Shown here: one piece after another, positions 55,089-63,592 of the stretch | Layout: every line of letters starts with the position of its first letter | How positions within the stretch are numbered: position 1 is the stretch's first letter | Assembly: GCF_014472395.1 (NCBI RefSeq) | Contig: NZ_JACSZW010000001.1 | Location: 620,001-684,000 of the forward strand | DNA length: 64,000 bases | Origin: Pedobacter sp. N36a | Lineage (GTDB): Bacteria > Bacteroidota > Bacteroidia > Sphingobacteriales > Sphingobacteriaceae | Direction: 5' to 3' | Notes under the pieces: generated by a model | Databases searched by the model: none | Told to the model about the DNA's origin: nothing | What the model saw: only the letters and a program-made list of their open reading frames with translations | Made by a program: the position numbers and the translations under genes

Positions 55089-55485
55089 AAGAACCAAGCA
55101 GAATACCAGAAATAATTCCGTTGTAATAATGCTAAATAAGGGTGGAAGCAAAGTTAAGCCAAGTAAATTCACCACTGATTTAAATTTCATTACCCCCAGT
55201 CAGGCCAGTCGAATTCTCAAAATGTTTGACAGTCCGGAAGCGTATGCTGAAAACTTTGCAGCGCTAAAAGCGATTACAAGAGGTCTTTATAAATTAATAG
55301 ATGACAATGGCTATGATAACAATGACCAGGTTGCAAGGATGTTTCAGACTGTTAATAGACTTCAGGGAATTTTATTACTTGACGATATACAGGAGGTGGA
55401 CCGTATACTAAGAGAAAGTAGCTTAATGCCTGATCCATGGTTTGGATTTCGTGGAAACGGAGAGGAGGGGTGCAATGTTAAATAA
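55081..55485 (+). CDS. hypothetical prophage protein
   Basis: A 134-residue protein with a basic N-terminus (MNRRTKQNTRNNS) and helical core (TPSQASRILKMFDSPEAYAENFAALKAITRGLY). No family recognised. A strong AAAGGAG ribosome site precedes the ATG, which overlaps the upstream stop by 8 bases. DNA-binding is possible but unproven. Confidence 0.68.
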   Translation: MNRRTKQNTRNNSVVIMLNKGGSKVKPSKFTTDLNFITPSQASRILKMFDSPEAYAENFAALKAITRGLYKLIDDNGYDNNDQVARMFQTVNRLQGILLLDDIQEVDRILRESSLMPDPWFGFRGNGEEGCNVK

Positions 55486-55675
55486 TAATAGATCTGATAA
55501 AGAAAAAATCAAGGACCTCAAGCGGCATATACACCTCCTAGAAAAGATGCTTTTGCAGGAGGTTTTAAAGAATGATCTCCTGGAAGAGAACTTTAGGTCA
55601 ATAAATATCAGGCCTTTACTTAAAAGTAGTTGTAACGAATGGCCCCTGGAGGCAAATCGATTAGAGGATCATTAA
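55475..55675 (+). CDS. hypothetical prophage protein, coiled coil
   Basis: The ATG at 55475 (MLNNNRSDKEK) is chosen over an upstream GTG-led frame because AGAGGAGGGG lies 5 bases before it. The 66-residue product is a short coiled coil (IKDLKRHIHLLEKMLLQEVLKNDLLEENF). It overlaps the preceding gene by 11 bases. Unknown function. Confidence 0.62.
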   Translation: MLNNNRSDKEKIKDLKRHIHLLEKMLLQEVLKNDLLEENFRSINIRPLLKSSCNEWPLEANRLEDH

Positions 55676-55688
55676 ATATAAATTAATC

Positions 55689-55835
55689 ATGAAAATAGTT
55701 AAAGAACTTACTGAAGTTGATTTGCCTAAGAAAGGTAAATTAATAATCTTGACGGAAGAATACCGTAGGAATTTAGGGTTGCAGTTCATCGCAGCGCATA
55801 ATAAGAAGATCAGAAACAAAAAAACACACAAATAA
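55689..55835 (+). CDS. 48-residue prophage protein, FIAAHN family copy 1
   Basis: ATG at 55689 to TAA at 55835. It carries LTEEYRRNLGLQFIAAHNKKIRNKK, nearly the same motif as the gene at 56091. The C-terminus is very basic. Its stop overlaps the next start (TAATG). Paralogous small basic proteins in an early phage region may bind nucleic acid; this is inference. Confidence 0.65.
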   Translation: MKIVKELTEVDLPKKGKLIILTEEYRRNLGLQFIAAHNKKIRNKKTHK

Positions 55836-56038
55836 TGAAAATCGCATATCTAAATAAAGGAAGGATTAAGGCAAAATCTAGTACAGACGAACTGCTTGAA
55901 CTGGCTTATTTAAAGGATATGAGGCGCTGCTGGAATCGTAAAAAGGAGAAGTTTATCTCATTAGGAATTACAGAAAAGCAATATTTTACTTTGATAAAGG
56001 AAAAGTTAAGAGAAAAGTACGGACTGTTTATCGTGTAG
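55835..56038 (+). CDS. 67-residue basic prophage protein
   Basis: A basic, helical protein (LLELAYLKDMRRCWNRKKEKF, LIKEKLREKYGLFIV) of no recognised family. Start overlaps the stop of copy 1 of the FIAAHN genes. Followed by a 14-base-arm inverted repeat. Confidence 0.6.
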   Translation: MKIAYLNKGRIKAKSSTDELLELAYLKDMRRCWNRKKEKFISLGITEKQYFTLIKEKLREKYGLFIV

Positions 56039-56043
56039 GTAAT

Positions 56044-56076
56044 AATATGCCTAGGTAAAACCTACCTAGGCATATT
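56044..56076. repeat. 14-bp inverted repeat / weak terminator
   Basis: AATATGCCTAGGTA (56044-56057) and TACCTAGGCATATT (56063-56076), five-base loop, between the two FIAAHN genes. It has no T tract, so its role is open. Confidence 0.55.
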
Positions 56077-56090
56077 TATAAATGTTAAAA

Positions 56091-56246
56091 ATGAAAATAT
56101 TAAAATCATCTTCAATCAAGATTCCCAATTCTGGGAAATTCGGATCACTGGTGTTAACTGAAGAATTCTGGCGCAACTGGAGATTGGAGTTCATCGCAGC
56201 TCATAATGAGAAGATTCGTAAGAAGAGGCAAGGAAGCTTACGGTAA
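56091..56246 (+). CDS. 51-residue prophage protein, FIAAHN family copy 2
   Basis: ATG at 56091 (or 56082 in frame) to TAA at 56246. LTEEFWRNWRLEFIAAHNEKIRKKR aligns with copy 1 at 55689 over 25 residues with about two thirds identity, while the N-termini differ after MKI. The two copies are separated by one gene and a hairpin. Confidence 0.62.
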   Translation: MKILKSSSIKIPNSGKFGSLVLTEEFWRNWRLEFIAAHNEKIRKKRQGSLR

Positions 56247-56670
56247 ACAGCTGGGGAAAATAGCTTCCAAGTGATTTAATGGTTTTGTCCTATTTGCATA
56301 CGAAACATAGGTCGACTTTAATGATTCAAATATTTTTTCAAATATTTTTTAAAATATTTAAACGTTTTTAAGGCATTTTAAGCGTTTTTGCTTTTTGGCT
56401 TGCACCTGTATACAATATGTATACAAAATGAATGTAGATCATGTTGATGGTCTTAATTTAAATCTGTGCTATATAATAGTTTGAAATTTGAATAATGTAC
56501 CCGCTAGAATTAGTTTTTCATTCAAATGACGATAGTTTATGACATAGTGATTTATAAAAACTATTTTATAGATTTGGCTGTTAACAAAGTAAATAAAGAA
56601 GTATATATCAGTCCGTTGGGATTGTGTGTCTTCTTTTTTTAGTTACAAAAAAGTTCAAAACTCAACAATC
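56247..56670. other. 424-base AT-rich non-coding region of the prophage
   Basis: No gene seen. It holds a 12-base tandem repeat TTCAAATATTTT (56325-56348) continued by a related inverted block, CGTTTTTAAG-like repeats to 56390, and GTATAC twice five bases apart (56408-56413, 56419-56424). An exact -7 box TAGATTTG (56569-56576) lies about 100 bases before the gene at 56671. Confidence 0.55.
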
Positions 56671-56868
56671 ATGGCAACTGACAAAATCAAAACAGCAGAA
56701 GAGTATGCCGAGTTATTCAAACATGACTATAGTAACATAGTCGGTAATGGCTCAAATTTTCAATCTAATCTTGGATGGATGAACCAAACAGAAAATTTTT
56801 CAGTATTTACCCTTTATAAGGACACCACTCCAGTGGTGGCTTCCAATAATAGCTCAATCAATAAATAA
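56671..56868 (+). CDS. 65-residue protein upstream of the SDH protease
   Basis: The ATG at 56671 (MATDKIKTAEEYAELFKHDYSN) is preferred over a GTG at 56626. No family recognised; the protein is soluble with many Asn/Ser/Thr. Its stop lies 3 bases before the protease start, so the two are almost certainly expressed together. It may be a partner, substrate or inhibitor of the protease; this is inference from pairing. Confidence 0.6.
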   Translation: MATDKIKTAEEYAELFKHDYSNIVGNGSNFQSNLGWMNQTENFSVFTLYKDTTPVVASNNSSINK

Positions 56869-56871
56869 TAA

Positions 56872-57783
56872 ATGCCAAATTGGAATGAAGTCATCTTAGA
56901 AATAGATTTAGCTAGTAAAGAGAATCCAGATGACAATGCATATGATACTGTAAGAAGGAAATATTTAGCAAAAATACACACGATTACAAAAAGAAATGTT
57001 ATAGCCTATTATTCAGGTTGGATGCAGAGGCCTGGATCAGCGGATGCTTCAGTCAATGATAAAGATAAATCTGGTTTTATGCTAGCTATTAATAAGCTAG
57101 ATAAAACTTTAGGGTTAGATTTAATTTTACATACTCCGGGAGGAGATGTTGCTGCGACCGAATCTTTAGTTGATTATTTATACCAAATTTTTGGTAAAGA
57201 TATTAGGGTTATTGTGCCTCAGATTTCAATGTCTGCTGGGACTATGATAGCTCTTTGTTCTAAAGAGATCATCATGGGGAAACACTCTAACCTTGGTCCA
57301 ATAGATCCTCAATTTGGTGGCATGGCTTGTCAAGCTGTTTTAGATGAATTTGCACAGGCAACAAATGATATTAAAGTAAATCCCCATTCTGCAATACTTT
57401 GGCAGGCAATAATTAGCAAATACCACCCAACATTTCTAGGTGCGTGTAAGCAAGCAATTGAATGGTCAGAAAGAATGGTCTCTAGTTGGTTGAGTCACAA
57501 TATGTGTCATGGAAAGGGTGAAGATGCAGTTAAAAAAATACTTACTACCTTCTCAAACCATCAAGAACAAAAATCTCATTCTAGACATATCCCAAAACAG
57601 GAGTGTATTGATGTAGGTTTAAATATTACAGCGTTAGAGGATGATCAAGATTTACAAGATGCAGTTTTAACAACTCACCATATGTATTTACATACTTTTT
57701 CGAATAGTTTAGCTGTTAAGTTTATAGAAAATCATACAGGGATTGCCTACATTGAGAAGTTTGCAGCCCCTAAACCGAATTAG
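56872..57783 (+). CDS. SDH-type Clp-fold serine protease
   Basis: A 303-residue protein of the ClpP/SppA fold, close to the SDH_sah (serine dehydrogenase proteinase) group: LILHTPGGDVAATE forms the oxyanion strand, QISMSAGTMIALCSKEIIMGKHSNLGPIDPQFGG holds the catalytic Ser in SAGT and the likely Lys/Asp region. No membrane helix or signal peptide, so it acts in the cytoplasm, unlike most SppA relatives. It is placed on the plus strand facing the tail operon, with low GC, as expected for prophage cargo. Target unknown. Confidence 0.8.
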   Translation: MPNWNEVILEIDLASKENPDDNAYDTVRRKYLAKIHTITKRNVIAYYSGWMQRPGSADASVNDKDKSGFMLAINKLDKTLGLDLILHTPGGDVAATESLVDYLYQIFGKDIRVIVPQISMSAGTMIALCSKEIIMGKHSNLGPIDPQFGGMACQAVLDEFAQATNDIKVNPHSAILWQAIISKYHPTFLGACKQAIEWSERMVSSWLSHNMCHGKGEDAVKKILTTFSNHQEQKSHSRHIPKQECIDVGLNITALEDDQDLQDAVLTTHHMYLHTFSNSLAVKFIENHTGIAYIEKFAAPKPN

Positions 57784-57806
57784 GATTAGTAACACTTTTT
57801 AAATTA

Positions 57807-57863
57807 AAGGTATAAAATAATAAAACCGGGTAGTTATTACTCGGTTTTATTATTTTATACCTT
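57807..57863. terminator. bidirectional terminator, 22-bp perfect arms
   Basis: Arms 57807-57828 and 57842-57863 are exact complements (core ATAATAAAACCG) around a 13-base loop. It separates the plus-strand cargo from the minus-strand tail operon. Confidence 0.88.
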
Positions 57864-58571
57864 ATTCATAATTCTACATGTATAATTATGAATACCAGGT
57901 AGATTAACCTCCAGCTTAGCATTAGAGCCCTGTGCTGGGTAAACATACTCAGCGAAATCACCAAAACCATTTAGATCCGTAATATTATAAAGGCCGTTTG
58001 ATCTTAAGGTCTCATTGATAGAATTCAGAATGTTTACCAGACTTTCCGCTTTAGCAACAAGGTCATAGCCGGTTTCTGTATCAATGTATTGTCTGGCCCT
58101 AGAGTCTTTCAAGCCTTCTAGATCTATTTCATTCTTTATGGCCGCTAAGCCATCGACGACTTTAATATCTGTCAAAGCGAACGTCATTCCAGGATATTCT
58201 AACCTGAGAATTAACCTGAGATCTAGATATTGCAGCAACTCATTAAAAGCCCTTAAAAAGGCATTACCCTTTTCATAGGTTTGAGCGGTTACTGCATCTG
58301 TTACTGCAGGGGATGTAATGCCAGCAGTAGCAAATTCAGCTTTGATCTTGCTTATTGCTGCATCAATGTATGATTGTGGACCAACAGCAAGCAACTCATT
58401 ATACTTTGCGGTTGTAGATCCTAACTCGATGTATGTTTCATCAAATTCGGTAAATAAAGCAATAACATTATTGGCTTTGCTAAGAATTAAAGATTTTTCA
58501 TTCAGGTATGCCTGATCAATCTGCTTAATAATTTCATCATTTTGATGAATTAAAATCCGGGTCTTCTCCAT
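57855..58571 (-). CDS. prophage protein of unknown function (tail region)
   Basis: A 238-residue, mainly helical soluble protein (IIKQIDQAYLNEKSLILSKANNVIALF, LRAFNELLQYLDLRLILRLEYPG). No signal or membrane segment. It follows the gp10-like and tape measure genes on the minus strand, after a 217-base gap, which suggests a late-expressed structural or accessory role. I recognise no family. Confidence 0.6.
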   Translation of the reverse strand: MEKTRILIHQNDEIIKQIDQAYLNEKSLILSKANNVIALFTEFDETYIELGSTTAKYNELLAVGPQSYIDAAISKIKAEFATAGITSPAVTDAVTAQTYEKGNAFLRAFNELLQYLDLRLILRLEYPGMTFALTDIKVVDGLAAIKNEIDLEGLKDSRARQYIDTETGYDLVAKAESLVNILNSINETLRSNGLYNITDLNGFGDFAEYVYPAQGSNAKLEVNLPGIHNYTCRIMNKV

Positions 58572-58788
58572 TTCTTTTTGTTTTAAATTTACTTAAAGTG
58601 CACCACTTTGTGCACCATGAATTGCGTTTGTTATTGAAAATATGTGTTTACTGCCGGTTTTAACTCTTTTATTTAAGATACAGTAGGATTTGAACCTAAT
58701 TAATTTAGTCCTATATTTATATCTCTAAAATTTATGTAGCCGTTGGTTACCAATAGCCGCTGACGGGATGTCACCGGCTATTGATTTA
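58572..58788. other. 217-base gap in the tail operon
   Basis: It contains TGCACC twice with 12-base spacing (58599, 58611), a tRNA T-arm-like hairpin on the minus strand (58684-58698, GGTTCAAATCC) with no full tRNA around it, and a stem CAATAGCCG/CGGCTATTG (58751-58783) after the stop of the gp10-like gene. Confidence 0.5.
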
Positions 58789-59223
58789 TTATCGATTAAA
58801 GTCTTTAAAGGCTGCTCTTAATTGTCTTTTGGTTTCCGGAATGCTACCGGTTAATACATCTTTCCCTTTACTCTCAACAGCAGCAGCGTAATTCATTCCA
58901 GCTACAACAATCAAGACATAGCCTGTTGGATGTGCTTGTAATAATTCTTTAATAAGCTTCTTTCCTGCGGCCACTCCTTCTTCACCGTTTTTAACCTTAA
59001 CAAAATCACTGCCTAATCTCTTTACGCCGTTCTTTAAAACCACATACCCAATCGAGCTTCTTAAAGCCCCGCTCTGATCCATGTATGTATTTTTCAACCG
59101 GGCATTATTTACAAACGTTTCACCTATAAAAGCAAGACGGAGTACAATAGCCCGATCCACGGCTACAAGACGTTCGCCAATTGCGCGGCGAATATCTTGG
59201 CGGGTAAAATTTGGTTTTATCAT
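58789..59223 (-). CDS. HK97 gp10-like phage neck/tail component
   Basis: A 144-residue protein with the HK97-gp10-like ending VIVVAGMNYAAAVESKGKDVLTGS and the early MDQSGALRSSIGYVVLKNG, a pattern typical of tail completion or neck proteins. It lies 2 bases downstream of the tape measure stop. Position usually differs in lambda-like phages, so the exact role is not certain. Confidence 0.65.
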   Translation of the reverse strand: MIKPNFTRQDIRRAIGERLVAVDRAIVLRLAFIGETFVNNARLKNTYMDQSGALRSSIGYVVLKNGVKRLGSDFVKVKNGEEGVAAGKKLIKELLQAHPTGYVLIVVAGMNYAAAVESKGKDVLTGSIPETKRQLRAAFKDFNR

Positions 59224-59225
59224 TA

Positions 59226-62200
59226 TTAGTCCCTCGTAGTTTTAGCTCCAGTTTTTTTATCAATTGAAGCAAGTGTATTTTCAATATTTGTTAACCGGTT
59301 AAGGTTATCCGTATTATTCGCTGTCCTGAAAGTGTTAGCTTCAATCTTAAGTGCAGTATCAAAGTTTGCTTTAGCGATGTTTAAAATTTGTTGCGCAGTT
59401 AAGTTTGTTTGCTTAGTAATATCAAATTGACCACGCCATAAACCTTCAAGGCGCGAGCCGGTATCCTGGTTTAATGAGGCGGTAAGTGTACTGGGTTTTA
59501 AAGCAGTCGTGTCTGAGTTACTACCTTTTAGATCAGATCCGGTAATCTTTTGAAATTCTTCAAACTTTTTAAGTGCATTACCTGTAAGTGAAGTAAATAA
59601 TCCATTTAACCTGGCGATCTCATCAGCAGTAAGCTCATCCCCACTTTGAGCTGCTTTATCAAACTCATTATAGAAACTCTCCATTGCCCCAGCCAATACC
59701 TTATTTTTGAATATGCTCAGCGCAGCATCGTCCATCGACGTCTTAAAGAAGTCTGCAAGATCCTGAGCTGAGGTTTTTCCACTTTTAAACATGTCAGCCA
59801 GCGTGTCGGTTAGTGCGTTTGACGTGGTGCCAGTAAACAACTCTGAGGTTTCTCTTGCTAAGTCAGCAATAGCCTCTTCAGCATCATATCCCTTCTGCTC
59901 AAGCTCTTTTAACCGCTCAACTAGTGCTTTAGCATCTTTCTCCAGCTTACCCTCCGCGAGCAACTGACTCAGTTCTTGAAATGATTTGCCCTGAAGACTC
60001 GCGTATGTTTTCTCAACTTTTGCTTTCCGGAACCAGGTACCATGTTTATATGTCTCAGATGCAATAGAACTTTGTCCCTGAAGCTTAGCCATGATCTCAT
60101 CGGCCTCCTTGCTATACGCTGCATTTTGCGACTTTCTTAAATTAATTTCATCACGAATACCTTGAAGGGCAATTTTATTATTTCGAACTGTTTCAAGCTG
60201 CCTTTCTTTCAGAAGATCCTGGTACTCTCTTTCTCCCTTTATTGCGTTGATATAAAAATCTTCAACCTCCTTTTTAGCGGCTAAGTTCATTTCACGAACC
60301 TTTTTTCCGATGGAGAATAATGTACCAACAGCTTTAACCGCAGCACCCACCATCTTGGCCGGATCACCTGAAACAATTGCCCCAGCAACATCCGCGGCAG
60401 CCCCTGCCAGTTGGCCAATAGTATCTAATGTATAACCAGCTTCAGTATCAACCCCACCTAAACCTTGCGACAAAGTCATAGCGGCATCGGAGGCTAATCC
60501 TAAACCGGTAGCAACTGTATCTAGGGCTTTATTATCCTTAAGTTTGTTAAGGAAGCCTTTTAGGCCTTTAGCGTTAATTTTATCAGTTGCATCCTGAATT
60601 TCAATTAACCTTCCATAAAGCCTCTTTAATTCAGCATCGTTCTCAGGGGTGGTTATCTTAAGTTTTTGTCTCTCAGATATTTCTCCAATTACTGAACCCT
60701 TTTCCTTGTTAAGCTCTTTTACATTAGATTTGTTAGCGCCCAAATTTAACCGACCTTCTAAGCCACTAAGCTGATATTCAACACTCTTTTTTAGATCACC
60801 AGAAATTGAAGGATCTTTTAACAGGGAACGCATTGTTTCAATCTGCTTTCTAATCTGCTCCCGAGTCAGGATCAAAGCGTCCTCACTGAATTTTCTGTAA
60901 ATTTCAGACTTAGCCAAAACCTCCTCCCTAGCAGAGTTAATACCTGCATCCCTGCTTAGCTCTAAATTTCTTCGTTGTTCATCGGACACGTTCCCGTTCT
61001 GTTTTTTAAGAAGAGCATCCAACTGTTCATTGTATTTTTCACGGATAGATAGCTCTTTTTTAGCAAGGGTTTCAGCAACCTGGGATGCTTCGGTGTATTG
61101 TTGGTCACGTTTTTTCTGTTCGGCTTTTATCTCCTCATTGATCCGTTTATCCTGATCTTGCAGGCGATCCAGCTCAGGACCACTCATTTCCGTTGGGTCT
61201 TTACTGAGTAGTTTAGCTCGTTCAGCTTCTAATTTCTGTAAATAAGTAACCGATGTATCTATTTCACCTTTGAAACGAGAATCAGCAGCCTCCTTACCTA
61301 AGGATGTTTTGTATGATTCATAATCATCATAAAGAACCTTCTGCTTGTCCAGTTCAGTCTTTAATTTTTCAGTATCGTTTGAATATTGTTGATTTTCAAG
61401 TGCCTTTTCAATCGCTGGCTTCAGATCCGGATTAACCTTTTTATTTTTAGGATCCTTGTTATAAGTATCTATGTCGTGTTGCAGTGATTTGTATTGGCTC
61501 CTGATCTCAGCTAACTTTTGTTCATCATCAGTTAAAGACTTATTGTTGTATTTATCATTAAGATCATAGATTTTTTGAAGCATTTCAGCGTGGCGTTTTA
61601 ATGCGGATCCCTCTTCCTTGTCTGTTTTACCAGAATTGACAACATTAAAACTTAGTAATTCCCTTTGAGCATCAGAGATCTTCTTTTTTAAAGGAGCAGC
61701 ATCTTTTTCGAAAGTACTGCTGGCCTTATCTAACGCTTCTAGGTCTTCAGTGTTCTTTTTTACTATTTCTGCATAGAAAGCTTTATTTTTGGTGACTTCT
61801 ATCTTATCCGTTTTGTCTACCGGCTTATTTACATTTCTTAAAGCATTTAGTTCATCCTGCTTTTCTAAGTATTGCTTTTCTAATGTTAATAGCTCTACAG
61901 ATCCCCTTTTGTATAATGATTTTTGGCTTTCAATTATAGCCAAGTCATTTTTAGCAGCATTGATTTGTTCCTTTGATCCAGTTTGAACAGAATTACCGAT
62001 CAACTTATTGGTTTCAATCTGCTGCTTCAAGATTTTAGCCCTTTCTTGATTTTCTGAAAACATTAAGGATTTTATAGTTGAATCATTTATTGCATCGCTT
62101 CTTTTTTTACCGCTTTTTTTTAAGTAATCCTCTAAAACGGCAGTGGTATTGTCTAGGTTCTTCTTTATCTCGCTCTCATTGCCAATACTGGCCTTAATGG

Positions 62201-63587
62201 CACCTTCTTGAGTTTCTAAACGGAATTTATCTCTTAATGATTTTATGTACTCGTCAACTCCTTTCTTAAGGTTGATATATGATAGTGTTTTTGCATCAAG
62301 ACCTTTTACAATACTTGGATCAATATCTTTAATCTTGTTATAGATGCTTAATCTTTCAATCTCTGACAGATTCGTGTTTTTAAGCATTTCAACATATACC
62401 TTTAGTTTTGATTCTGCTGTTGAAACACTATCGCCTTGTAATTTTACGGCTTCAGCAGTCAACTCTGATGCAGTTTTAACTTTCGATGTAGCATCTTCAG
62501 CCATATAAAGATATGTGGTTATAGCGGCCAATGCGGTAGCCACAGCCACATATGGATTGGCAGCTAACACTGCATTCAATGCCTTTAGACCTTTCCCCAA
62601 GGTTTGTGTCCAGTAATATTGGAGTATTTCCGCGCTAGTAAAGCCCACAGATGCATATGTCGCTACTGATGTGGTGGCAGCTGTTAATAATAGGGCGGTA
62701 CGATAGACTCCGTATCCGGCAATTAGAGATCCTAAAATATCAAGGATATCCTGGTAGTTCTCTATCATGTTGGTTGCGGCAGCTATACCTGATGCAAATA
62801 AGCCCTCTTGTGATTGCCCCATATCATTTAACATCAGATCCCAGGCATCTTTTAACCTTTCAATCTGGCCAGTTAGAGTTTTAGATTGAGCATCCATCAA
62901 CCCGCCAAACATTCCACCGGCAGCAGTCATGTTTTTAAAAGCCTGCTCTACTTGCGGGAACCCAACTTTTCCTGATTCAACTAATCCAGCAACTTTGTCT
63001 TTAGCTACACCAAGAACTTTAGCGAGTTCAGCATAAATCGGAATACCACGGCCAGCGAACTGACGTATATCCATGGCATAAGCGCGCCCCTGAGTCTTTA
63101 ATGTACCATATAAGTAAACAAGGTCACCAATCGGCACAGAAACACCACTGGCTACATCCCCCAACATCCGGAGTTCACCGACTACGGTTTTGGCAGTTGA
63201 TCCGTAAGCCAGTAATTGTTTAGCGGCTCCGGCAGCATCCTTTAATCCAAATGGCGTGGTACCAGCAAATACAACCAGCTCCTTCATTAAAGTGTCAGAC
63301 GCTGCTTTACTTTTCAGCATGGTCGAGAATGCAATATCCAATTGCTGGAACTCACTACGGACCTTTACTATTGATGAAACAAAACCTCCAGCCGCTTGAA
63401 CTGAAAAATATGCAGCAGCGGCTGCTCCTGCTTTCTGGGAGAAAGATTGAATTTCATCTCCCTGCCTTCGCATGCCATCTGTCATACGGTTTACACCGCG
63501 CTCCATGTTATTTATTCCGTTATTAAATCTTGAATCATTTAATGTTGCGGTGAAATCTAGCGGCCCACCTGTGATATTTACAGCCAT
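59226..63587 (-). CDS. phage tail tape measure protein
   Basis: At 1453 residues: N-terminal tape-measure domain (~60-270, STMLKSKAASDTLMKELVVFAGTTPFGLKDAAGAAKQLLAYG), hydrophobic segments (~285-345 and ~1070-1120), and a very long charged coiled coil between them (~380-1010). These proteins set tail length and help DNA cross the host envelope. Length implies a long tail, roughly 1.5 angstrom per residue by the usual rule, so over 200 nm. Minus strand, late gene. Confidence 0.9.
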   Translation of the reverse strand: MAVNITGGPLDFTATLNDSRFNNGINNMERGVNRMTDGMRRQGDEIQSFSQKAGAAAAAYFSVQAAGGFVSSIVKVRSEFQQLDIAFSTMLKSKAASDTLMKELVVFAGTTPFGLKDAAGAAKQLLAYGSTAKTVVGELRMLGDVASGVSVPIGDLVYLYGTLKTQGRAYAMDIRQFAGRGIPIYAELAKVLGVAKDKVAGLVESGKVGFPQVEQAFKNMTAAGGMFGGLMDAQSKTLTGQIERLKDAWDLMLNDMGQSQEGLFASGIAAATNMIENYQDILDILGSLIAGYGVYRTALLLTAATTSVATYASVGFTSAEILQYYWTQTLGKGLKALNAVLAANPYVAVATALAAITTYLYMAEDATSKVKTASELTAEAVKLQGDSVSTAESKLKVYVEMLKNTNLSEIERLSIYNKIKDIDPSIVKGLDAKTLSYINLKKGVDEYIKSLRDKFRLETQEGAIKASIGNESEIKKNLDNTTAVLEDYLKKSGKKRSDAINDSTIKSLMFSENQERAKILKQQIETNKLIGNSVQTGSKEQINAAKNDLAIIESQKSLYKRGSVELLTLEKQYLEKQDELNALRNVNKPVDKTDKIEVTKNKAFYAEIVKKNTEDLEALDKASSTFEKDAAPLKKKISDAQRELLSFNVVNSGKTDKEEGSALKRHAEMLQKIYDLNDKYNNKSLTDDEQKLAEIRSQYKSLQHDIDTYNKDPKNKKVNPDLKPAIEKALENQQYSNDTEKLKTELDKQKVLYDDYESYKTSLGKEAADSRFKGEIDTSVTYLQKLEAERAKLLSKDPTEMSGPELDRLQDQDKRINEEIKAEQKKRDQQYTEASQVAETLAKKELSIREKYNEQLDALLKKQNGNVSDEQRRNLELSRDAGINSAREEVLAKSEIYRKFSEDALILTREQIRKQIETMRSLLKDPSISGDLKKSVEYQLSGLEGRLNLGANKSNVKELNKEKGSVIGEISERQKLKITTPENDAELKRLYGRLIEIQDATDKINAKGLKGFLNKLKDNKALDTVATGLGLASDAAMTLSQGLGGVDTEAGYTLDTIGQLAGAAADVAGAIVSGDPAKMVGAAVKAVGTLFSIGKKVREMNLAAKKEVEDFYINAIKGEREYQDLLKERQLETVRNNKIALQGIRDEINLRKSQNAAYSKEADEIMAKLQGQSSIASETYKHGTWFRKAKVEKTYASLQGKSFQELSQLLAEGKLEKDAKALVERLKELEQKGYDAEEAIADLARETSELFTGTTSNALTDTLADMFKSGKTSAQDLADFFKTSMDDAALSIFKNKVLAGAMESFYNEFDKAAQSGDELTADEIARLNGLFTSLTGNALKKFEEFQKITGSDLKGSNSDTTALKPSTLTASLNQDTGSRLEGLWRGQFDITKQTNLTAQQILNIAKANFDTALKIEANTFRTANNTDNLNRLTNIENTLASIDKKTGAKTTRD

Positions 63588-63592
63588 AATAT

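Noticed and set aside
54313..57783. toxin-antitoxin system among the small prophage genes
   Set aside because: Pairs of small overlapping genes are present, but none shows a known toxin or antitoxin motif, and the overlaps fit an ordinary early phage operon.
58675..58760. complete tRNA gene on the minus strand
   Set aside because: Only a T-arm can be formed; acceptor and anticodon arms do not pair.
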